Shown piece after piece: positions 31,433-39,100 of a DNA stretch of 64,000 nucleotides (position 1 is its first letter; the number at the start of each line of letters is the position of its first letter). Below the pieces are notes generated by a model. The model saw nothing but the letters and a program-made list of their open reading frames with translations. It did no database searches and was not told the DNA's origin. The DNA comes from Chitinophagaceae bacterium UBA1953 (GTDB lineage: Bacteria; Bacteroidota; Bacteroidia; Chitinophagales; Chitinophagaceae): assembly GCA_002336115.1 (NCBI GenBank), contig DDEN01000061.1, positions 2,823 to 66,822 on the forward strand. Direction: 5' to 3'. Both the position numbers and the translations under genes were made by a program.

Positions 31433-32182
31433 ATGAAACTACAACTTGTCTCCTTTCGGGAAAATGCAAACTCCAAAGTAAAATTTGATTTAACTCTTAA
31501 ATTATTTAATGAATCAGATGCAGAATTGATTCTATTTCCGGGGCATACAATTGATAAAGCAAGCGAATTGGAAAAACTTGCTACCAAGTTAAACAACAAA
31601 AAAACCACAGCATTCCTTGAATTAACTGAATTAGGTAACAGGGGAATCAAAAACTGGGCTTTTAAGATTGAAAACAACAAACTTATAAATTGTTACACAC
31701 ATCAGCTTTTTGCAAGTTCTGATGAAGTAAAAGACAACCCCTACCTTGTTGAAACGCTTTATAATGAGATTAAGAACAACCGTATTCATAAGGTAAAGTC
31801 GAAAAAGATATGCTTGCTGTTATGTGGCGAACTGAATATGCTCACAAACCTTCAGAACGAAAGCAACAAAGTGATGTATCGCACAGGTAGTGCTGCCCTG
31901 GCTAAAGGTTTTAAAACTATGTTTAACAAAGTGGATGTCGTTCTCAATCCAATGCATTCACCCATGGGTAACCAAGGTAAAATGCACAAGAGGCGAATTT
32001 TTCTTTCTGCCAGAGACAGGGCATATTTTTCTACTGCCAACCTTGACAAGAAAGGAAAATCGTATGAAGAAAATTTCAGAACAACCAAGGCTTTACAGTA
32101 TGGATATTATAATGGAAAGCCCATAGAAGCAATAAATGAAGTTGCAACTACCGATTATGTATTGAGAGAATTTAAAATTTGA
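31433..32182 (+). CDS. Nitrilase-superfamily-like protein paired with an HNH nuclease
   Basis: 249 residues. It has the strand pattern of carbon-nitrogen hydrolases: AELILFPGHTI (where active members have FPE), KTTAFLELTE, NWAFKIENNKLINCY, SKKICLLLCGELN with a Cys in the position of the catalytic nucleophile, and VDVVLNPMHSPMG. The loss of the usual first Glu (FPGH) raises doubt about normal amidase chemistry. 40 bases separate it from the HNH gene, so they are probably co-transcribed. Known nitrilase folds hydrolyse amide or nitrile bonds; here a signalling or NAD-related role in defence is only a guess. Confidence 0.7.
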   Translation: MKLQLVSFRENANSKVKFDLTLKLFNESDAELILFPGHTIDKASELEKLATKLNNKKTTAFLELTELGNRGIKNWAFKIENNKLINCYTHQLFASSDEVKDNPYLVETLYNEIKNNRIHKVKSKKICLLLCGELNMLTNLQNESNKVMYRTGSAALAKGFKTMFNKVDVVLNPMHSPMGNQGKMHKRRIFLSARDRAYFSTANLDKKGKSYEENFRTTKALQYGYYNGKPIEAINEVATTDYVLREFKI

Positions 32183-32222
32183 TAATGAGTTTTTATTGTT
32201 TAATTACTGAAAACACTTTTTT

Positions 32223-32933
32223 ATGCGAATCTCGAAAAACGATTACCTCAAAGCACTCCAGACAAAAGGAGTTTTAAATGAACGCAGACTCCTTGTTTTG
32301 AATGCTATTTACAGTTGCCCGCAACACAAGGCCACACCGGCAATCATTGAATACAAAACTGGAAAGAACATTCACTTTGTCAATTTAATATTTGGCTCAC
32401 TTGCAAAAGCTATCGCAAAGAGTTTAGGTGTTGAACGTAATACACCTTACTTTGATTCCCCCGAATGGTGGCCCTTAATAGCAGAAGGAATAAGTGAACC
32501 CGATGGTTTTTACTGGCAGCTTCGAAAAAATTTTATAGCTGCGCTGCAGGAGCTTAATATTATAAATGAAGAACATGATTTTCCAGATGAAGCCAATATG
32601 AGTATGTTGAGCAAGGTTGAAGGGGGATTAAAAAAAGTTATGGTCAATTCTTATGAGCGCAACAGACAGGCGAGAGAGGAGTGCATAAAAGCAAACGGTA
32701 TTGTGTGCAAAGTTTGCAATATTAATTTTGAAGAAATCTATGGCCCGGTAGGCAACGGCTTTATACATGTACATCATGTTGTAAAGATTTCAGAGAAAGG
32801 GGGCAAGAAATATAAAATTAATCCTGTTACCGATTTACAACCTGTATGCCCTAATTGCCATGCAATGCTACATAGAGGAGAAAAAGAATTGAGTATTGAA
32901 GAATTGCGGAAGATGATAAGGCATAAATATTAG
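32223..32933 (+). CDS. HNH endonuclease (McrA-like)
   Basis: 236 residues. The C-terminal HNH/zinc motif is complete: CKVCNINFEE (about 162-171), FIHVHHVVKISEKGG with the catalytic HH (about 183-184), TDLQPVCPNCHAMLHRGE with the N-x-x-C-H end. The N-terminal 150 residues are a target-binding or sensory part without a known fold (MRISKNDYLKALQTKGVL, TPAIIEYKTGKNIHFVNLIF). McrA-like enzymes cut modified or foreign DNA. Next to the nitrilase-like gene it makes a two-gene unit. Confidence 0.87.
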   Translation: MRISKNDYLKALQTKGVLNERRLLVLNAIYSCPQHKATPAIIEYKTGKNIHFVNLIFGSLAKAIAKSLGVERNTPYFDSPEWWPLIAEGISEPDGFYWQLRKNFIAALQELNIINEEHDFPDEANMSMLSKVEGGLKKVMVNSYERNRQAREECIKANGIVCKVCNINFEEIYGPVGNGFIHVHHVVKISEKGGKKYKINPVTDLQPVCPNCHAMLHRGEKELSIEELRKMIRHKY

Positions 32934-33096
32934 AAGCTGTTTATTTGCCTGTATGAATCAATGGTATTATTTTCGGCACCGTTTCCTGTAAGAACCCAAA
33001 AAAAATGATGTAGAGTTCAACACCAAAGCTCCCTAGCCCCGGTTCGTAACTCATGAAATACCATATAAAAACGGGTAACTGAATAACATTTCAATT

Positions 33097-33594
33097 TCAG
33101 CCCCATGCTTTTTTTCTCTTTTCGCATTCAGCAAACGGCAGACGCTTGTTTCTCTTTTGCAACTCTGACAAGAATGTAAAAGCCTGTTCTTTTAAAATGT
33201 GTTTTTCGTTTACCATTACATCCATTATCCAAAGGATACCGCAAACTGTAATTTTCTTTTGTTCAGCAACTGTTCTTAACCGTTTATCGCCTGAGAGTAA
33301 TATTGCCTGCTTTTGTTGTGCAAAATAAACAGCAGACCAATCCTGCTCAGAGAGTTTGGTTTCTTCTTTACAAAGTTCCTGTATTAGCAGCAGTTGCTCC
33401 TGTGAAACTGGAATGACTTCAAACTTGCCCGAATTTATATGCGGTTGAATAAGCTGTACCTGAGATTCGTAGAGCTCAGCCAAAATGAGGTCGGTTGTGC
33501 AGAACTGATACTCCAATGCCAGGCAATGACCGAACATACCTGTATTAACCAGGTCGATCAGAATATTTGCATCTTGAATGGCGATTTGTTTCAT
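33097..33594 (-). CDS. PIN-domain protein, likely toxin or RNase
   Basis: 165 residues from ATG 33594 (MKQIAIQDANILIDLVNTGM); an upstream ATG at 33639 adds 15 residues. PIN-type acidic residues are visible: D8 and D14 in IQDANILIDL, the E of TTDLILAELYES, the D of LSEQDWSAVYFAQ and the D of AILLSGDKRLR. PIN domains are metal-dependent RNases. It lies downstream of the XRE/ImmA gene on the same strand with a 123-base gap. XRE-ImmA proteins are a known partner type for PIN proteins, so a toxin-antitoxin-like pair is probable. Confidence 0.82.
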   Translation of the reverse strand: MKQIAIQDANILIDLVNTGMFGHCLALEYQFCTTDLILAELYESQVQLIQPHINSGKFEVIPVSQEQLLLIQELCKEETKLSEQDWSAVYFAQQKQAILLSGDKRLRTVAEQKKITVCGILWIMDVMVNEKHILKEQAFTFLSELQKRNKRLPFAECEKRKKAWG

Positions 33595-33717
33595 GTGATG
33601 ATCTGACGTTTGTTTTAATTGCCACATGTTATTCGCCAAAAAATTATCTGCATTTTTGGATAGATCAGCTTGTTCATTTTATGGCTCATTTCATAGATAG
33701 CTTTTGTCCGGTTCTTT

Positions 33718-34755
33718 TTATTGATCAATTGCATCTAACTGTTCACGAAATTGTGCCAGTTTTAAACCTGCAAGATTTGCAGCTTTACTAAGGCTAACAA
33801 TATCTTCTGCTGCCAGGCGATAAACAAGATGTTCGAACCTGTAGCTTTTTTCAACACCCGGATAACATCCTAAGCCTATTTCCTTTTTATTGGAAGCTAT
33901 AGAGCGCCAGAAATACCCAGCTGAAGCTTTACTGATAATGCCTTTCAGTTGTGCCCGCATCATGATAGCCTGTACAGATATGCCAAACTGTTCTTTGATG
34001 CTTACCAGTTCACCCAAGGCTATGTTATATCTTTTATATCCAATAAGTTTTTCGAGGCAGTCATCAGGTAACAACATTGCCCCTGCAAATGCATGACAAA
34101 TACGTTCCTTATCGGCACCTTGTTTTATGTTTAATACCAGGTGTCCTAATTCATGTAAAGCAGTAAAGCGTTTCCGTTCGACCGTATAGTCTTTATTAAG
34201 TACAACAACCGGTATATTGCCTACGAAAGTGCTTAATCCATCAAACTCTTCGGGAGCATCAATTTCAATGACACGAATGCCATTTATTTCGAGCATTTCG
34301 ATAACATTAGGGATAGCATCAAAACCGAGGTGCCAACCTTTCATGAGTTTTTTTGCTGCGTCCTCCACATCTTCTACAGATTGAATTACAATTTCCTTTA
34401 CAGGATTTTTGAATACAGTGTGTATGTTAAGCAAATGTTCCACTTCGAGGTAGCGTTCCAGAAAGTCTTTAATTTTTTCTTTTATGCTATCGACTTTTTT
34501 TTGAGAAAGGCTTGCTTTTTTTCTGAATTCTACCGGAGCCAGTTCGATTTGTGATTCTCTTAGAAAATAATCGGGCTTTACCTCCAGTGCATTGGCTAAG
34601 GCCAGAAGAACTTCACTGGCAGGGTTCATGAGGTTTTGTTCATATTTACTTAAAGCCTGTTTTGAAATGTCAATTGAAAGATTGTCGGCTAATTCCTGCA
34701 ATGACCATCCTTTCATTTTACGGGCAGACTTTAAGCGTTCTGCGAAGGCGTGCAT
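33718..34755 (-). CDS. XRE regulator fused to ImmA/IrrE metallopeptidase
   Basis: 345 residues from ATG 34755 (MHAFAERLKSARKMKGWSLQ). An XRE helix-turn-helix occupies 1-60 (LADNLSIDISKQALSKYEQN). The ImmA/IrrE (DUF955) zinc-peptidase domain has the signature FTALHELGHLVLN with HExxH as HELGH (about 200-204) and a downstream CHAFAGAMLLPDDCL. In the family, proteolysis of a partner repressor switches genes on. The upstream region has a perfect 9-bp inverted repeat (34779-34814). It probably controls the PIN gene downstream. Confidence 0.92.
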   Translation of the reverse strand: MHAFAERLKSARKMKGWSLQELADNLSIDISKQALSKYEQNLMNPASEVLLALANALEVKPDYFLRESQIELAPVEFRKKASLSQKKVDSIKEKIKDFLERYLEVEHLLNIHTVFKNPVKEIVIQSVEDVEDAAKKLMKGWHLGFDAIPNVIEMLEINGIRVIEIDAPEEFDGLSTFVGNIPVVVLNKDYTVERKRFTALHELGHLVLNIKQGADKERICHAFAGAMLLPDDCLEKLIGYKRYNIALGELVSIKEQFGISVQAIMMRAQLKGIISKASAGYFWRSIASNKKEIGLGCYPGVEKSYRFEHLVYRLAAEDIVSLSKAANLAGLKLAQFREQLDAIDQ

Positions 34756-34778
34756 ACTGGTTGAGTTTTTTTGTGATG

Positions 34779-34814
34779 GTTGACAAATGTACAAATATTT
34801 TTGATTTTGTCAAC
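34779..34814 (-). promoter_or_regulatory. Inverted-repeat operator upstream of XRE/ImmA
   Basis: GTTGACAAA (34779-34787) and TTTGTCAAC (34806-34814) are exact reverse complements, 18 bases apart, located 24 bases before the ATG at 34755. Dyad symmetry and position suggest autoregulation by the XRE domain. The half-site TTGACAA recurs in the palindrome at 21347-21360. Confidence 0.7.
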
Positions 34815-35021
34815 TAATTTGTAATTTTGGTTTTATTGCAGGATGTATGGCAATAAAAAACCGTGACACCGGAGGCGACACGGCAGACGAACAATTCTTT
34901 TGGGAAAGCGGGTTGTTTGTTTGACGCAAATATAGGCGAAAGTGCAGTATTTGCAGCCTCCTTGGGCTGAACGGGTAGATGCCTCAGTATGAAATAATCT
35001 ATCCGACTAAATTCTTAAGCT

Positions 35022-35195
35022 ATGGCAAAGAATGGAAAGTCCGGCGACGGACACAGAAACGGCCAGGTAAAGGAAAGGAGTCAGACGTATAACCCCAAAA
35101 CAGAAAAGTGGGTTAAACGAGATACCGAAACAGGAAAATTCCTGGACGGAAAATCTGATGAAAAACCTTTTAAGGGCGTACGCAAGGAGAATTAA
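35022..35195 (+). CDS. Small basic protein of a widespread hypothetical family
   Basis: 57 residues: MAKNGKSGDGHRNGQVKERS, QTYNPKTEKWVKRDTETGKF, LDGKSDEKPFKGVRKEN. The KSGxGHRxGxVKxRSQ opening and the FKGVRKE end are ones I recognise in many bacterial genomes as a short, highly charged, probably nucleic-acid-associated protein without a known role. Too short for many gene callers. It stands alone between the XRE/ImmA gene and a small membrane protein gene. Confidence 0.82.
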   Translation: MAKNGKSGDGHRNGQVKERSQTYNPKTEKWVKRDTETGKFLDGKSDEKPFKGVRKEN

Positions 35196-35264
35196 TATCC
35201 TGCTGAAAAACCTGAACCCTCCGGGTTGAGAGTGAGGGCATACAATAACCTTACATTATTTTGT

Positions 35265-35423
35265 ATGGACAGAAGTTTATACAAACAAAACGATAAGGCT
35301 ACATTATGTTCCAAAGGAAGCTGTGTAACTGTTTACGGTGAAACAGCCAGGCTGATACAGGGAGTAGTATTGTTTACAGTGCTATTTGTATCGGCAGCAT
35401 ATATAGCAAAAGCCTTACGTTAA
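35265..35423 (+). CDS. Small single-helix membrane protein
   Basis: 52 residues from ATG 35265 (MDRSLYKQNDKATLCSKGSC). A soluble start with two Cys (CSKGSC) is followed by VTVYGETARLIQG and one hydrophobic helix VVLFTVLFVSAAYIAKAL. I recognise the type from Bacteroidota hypothetical proteins. It ends at a terminator 11 bases later, supporting real transcription. No function is known to me. Confidence 0.68.
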   Translation: MDRSLYKQNDKATLCSKGSCVTVYGETARLIQGVVLFTVLFVSAAYIAKALR

Positions 35424-35434
35424 TACAGCTTAAA

Positions 35435-35464
35435 TTAAGCCGGGCTATAACCCGGCTTAATTTT
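35435..35464 (+). terminator. Rho-independent terminator after the small membrane protein
   Basis: Stem TTAAGCCGGG-CTATAA-CCCGGCTTAA followed by TTTTG. Confidence 0.88.
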
Positions 35465-35730
35465 GCTTAAAAAAAATAATGTGTAACCCGGCAGAAATAT
35501 TATCAAGCAAAAAACGCAAACCATAAAAGGGTTGTGTCTTCTGATCTCATACTTCCGAATGGAATGCTGAGCACGTTGTGAAAACAGAAAAAGCATTCAC
35601 AAGTTGAAAAAAGTTTATTTTGAAGACGTTCAGGATTGCCCACTTTCAAGAAGTAAATGATTTTGAGCGGTTTGATTTATAAAAAGGTTTACAATTAAAA
35701 ACGGATCTAATTTTGTACCTCTATACCTGT
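35465..35730. other. Stretch without a gene
   Basis: AT-rich; no open frame of note. TAATTTTG at about 35710-35717 fits the TANNTTTG box of Bacteroidota promoters and could serve the XRE pseudogene starting at 35731. Confidence 0.5.
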
Positions 35731-36083
35731 ATGAATACAATTGATTTTAAAAAAATTGTTGGGCAAAATATCAGGATACTGCGGGAGCAGGTGGGACTAA
35801 CACAAGAATTGCTTGCAGCTACCTGGTAACTAGCCCGGAGCAGGTTACCTGTTACGAAAAAGGAAGCAGGAGCATCAGCACAGAGCAGCTAAGTAAATTG
35901 GCGACCCTTTTTTGCATACATGAATATGATTTTTATGAAGAGGAACTTTTAAAAAGGAAGTTGAACCTTGCTTTTGCTTTTCCAGCAGATCAGTTACAAA
36001 CACAGGACATTGAATGTATAGCCCGCTTTAAAAAGATTGTACGTAATTACCTGAGCATGCAAAGTGTTCTTGCACATGATTGA
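35731..36083 (+). pseudogene. XRE-family regulator broken by a one-base deletion
   Basis: The first frame reads MNTIDFKKIVGQNIRILREQ then VGLTQELLAATW and stops. In another frame the protein continues as SPEQVTCYEKGSRSISTEQL, SKLATLFCIHEYDFYEEELL and onward to SMQSVLAHD at 36083. Restoring one T near 35820 (GCAGCT-T-ACCTGG) would give LAAYLVTSPEQVTCYEKG, a normal helix-turn-helix. So a single lost base splits the gene. A sequencing error is the main alternative. The tail resembles XRE proteins paired with ImmA-type genes, none of which is next to it. Confidence 0.8.
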
Positions 36084-36130
36084 GCTCTTTAATGAAAAAG
36101 CAGGCAATTGCAGTATGAATTCTTGTTGTT

Positions 36131-39100
36131 TTATTTTTTGATCAGATAAATTTCCGGCAGAATGATTTTTGATTCTTTGTTGTTATCCTTATTATGCCAG
36201 TAAAGAATAAAGTTGATACTGGCTGTTTTTAGTTCATACCCTTTCTGCAAATAGGTTTGCAATGTGTTTTTAAAACTATTTGAGTATTTTAAGAGTAACT
36301 GGCCTGATGTATTTGCCAAACCATCTGCAGTTACAGACAGCGGGCTGCCGCATTGCAAACCATTGAAACGTTGCTGTACATATTCAAAGTAACCGAGGTA
36401 AATATCCCTGTGCCCCAATAACAAAGCCAGGTGTTCCGGTTCCGGAAACGGATTGTTATTTATTTTGTAATTCAATTCCGGTGATGATAAATGCTGAAGA
36501 TAGTTACCGTTATAATGGATATGGAGGTTTGACTTTGTACGTGTGATGGCAACATATAATTGCCGTTTGCTTTCGTCTGTAACCGGTGAGAACTGGTTGA
36601 GCATTATGAACACATTATCAAATTCCTTTCCTTTTGCTTTGTGTATGGTAGATGTATAAATGGTTTCAGTATTTGTATTTACAAAATCTTCCATTTTTGA
36701 TTCAACCAGGAATGATTTCCAGTCGCTTTTATACTTTCTGCGTTCGTTAATGCTTTCAAACTCTTTAATGATGTTCATTGCCAGTTCCAGTTTATTGCTT
36801 TTGCCGGCATGCGTTATTAATTGTTGTTTAGCCAGTGACCATGTTTCGGGGTAGATGACGGAGGAATTTTCATCTTTTAGTACAGCATCAGAGAAATAAC
36901 GAAGTTCGTAGAGGGTGCTGAGATTAAACCCTTCGTTGCTCTGAATGAGCTTTGCCTGTACGTCGTATTTTTGAAGCAGACCTGTTAATAACATGGCTTC
37001 TTCGTTGGTACGGGTAAGGATACAGGTAGTGCCGGAAAGTGCAGCATCCTTCACTGTATTTGCCAAAGGAACAATGAGGTTTGAGCTGCTGTATTGAATG
37101 ATACTAACAGCGCCGTCCTCTTTTTTAACAGGGAATCCGGGTTGTGCTTTCAGGCGTTTTTGAATGGTTGATGCCCATTGATTTGAAACAGAAACTATAC
37201 TTGTTTTGCTCCTGTAGTTTTCGGTTAACTCATATTTTGCGGAATTGGGTTCCTGTACCAACTGTTGCATGTATTGAGAATCGGAACCACGAAAACTAAA
37301 AATATTCTGATCATCATCACCCACAAAGATTACCCGCATTTCATCGTTGACCTGCATTAATGATTTAACGAGGGCAAATTCACCGGCATTCATATCCTGT
37401 GCTTCATCAACCACCAAAACAGTTTTGGTAACCCGGCTGGGTTCGATCTCACCGCTTTTAATTTTTTCAACGGCTGTTGCAACAATATTTTCAGACTCCT
37501 CAAGCGAGCCAACACGCCCTAATAAATCAAAACAATAAGAATGGAATGTTTTGATTTCGATAAAAGCAGCGGCGTTACCAATTAATTCTATTAACCGCTT
37601 TTTAAATTCAGTGGCGGCTGCTCTTGAAAAGGTGAGCATCAGCAACTGTTCCTGTTTTACATCTTCTGCCAACAACAGAGATGCAAGCTTATGAACGAGT
37701 ACTCTTGTTTTACCACTGCCCGGACCGGCAGCCACCATAATGTATTTATGATCTTTATCGTTGATAATTTCGAGCTGGTTAACTGACAGGTCGCCAAAGA
37801 GCTTTTTAAATTTTTCAGGTGTTAAGGTGCGTTTGATTTCGGTTTGCCGGCTACCCGGGAAATATTTATTGAGGAAGGAAGAATAATTTAAGCCAAAATA
37901 ATCATCCACAAATTGTAAGGCTTCGTTGTAATTCCTGATCATTTTTTTTGCATACTCGCCTACGATGTGTATCTGCTGGACTTTTTGCTGGTAGAATTGT
38001 CCCAGTTTTACATAATCGCTTTCGGTGTATTGTTTCCTGTTGTTTTGTTCAAGACGATCGATTGACAACCTGTTATGTACAACAAGGAAACCACCTTCGA
38101 TTTTAATTGCTTCGATACGAGACAAGTAAAACAGTGTGTCTTCTACATCATCAATGGATGTGGTACTGTCGAAAATTTCCTTTTTGGCTTCTGCCATTTC
38201 TTTGAGTTCCAGCACAGAAAACTCAATGAGTATTTCCTCTTTGCTTTCATCGGATTTCAGTTCGAGTGATTTTTTAAAGAGGTAATCTGTTATGATTCTT
38301 GCAAGGTGATGGCGTTTCTCCAGTTTATCACGCAGTTCGTTTTTGGGGATGACTGATATTAACTGTACGTGGTGATTGGAGCCTTCCTGAAACTGTTTTT
38401 TTATCCAGTTTTTGATTGCCCAGAAATTGATAATTGTTTTCAGCCGTACAGGGGTTGACTCTTTGATGCCATCGAGCAATGCCAGCTCATTCAGTTCCTT
38501 AAGATTATAAACTGCTTCTTCATTCTTAAGATGAGCGAGTAAGAAGCTTTCCAGCTTCCTGTATGTTTCGGTTATTAAGAGTGAGCGGTTACTGGTTTCT
38601 CCATTTTTTATAAATGCAGTGAGGTCTTTTGATTGTGCCAGAATTTTTTCTTCTCTCAGCAGTTCAATAATGCGAATAACTTTTTCTTTTACAACACCCA
38701 ATTGATCGGAGATGTAATCTATTCTTGATTCGGCCTGTTCATCTGTTGAAAGCCGTTTGCTTTTACTGGAAAAAAGTTTTTTAATAATCCGGATCGCATC
38801 TTCCTTCAATTCTGTTTGAATTATTTTTGATTCATTGATACGGTTAATAGCCTCCTGGGCGGTTTTGCTTAATATACTGTTTGCAAAAACCCTTGGCGAA
38901 TTCTGACCTCTCTTGAGATAACTAGCATCTTCCAAAGCGGCAATAGCTGTTACAACTCTTGTTTCTATTTCTTTAATACTATCGTCCCATCCTGCTTTGC
39001 GTGCAATTTCCAATGCAGAGTTTGAAGCTTTGCCACTTGTTCTTGTGAGGTCTTTAATAGCTCTCCAAACCTGGTTGATTTCTTTACTGCTGATTTTGGT

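Noticed and set aside
33605..33680. 24-codon minus-strand frame between XRE/ImmA and PIN
   Set aside because: Too short and without a recognisable pattern; listed only as a question in the PIN finding.
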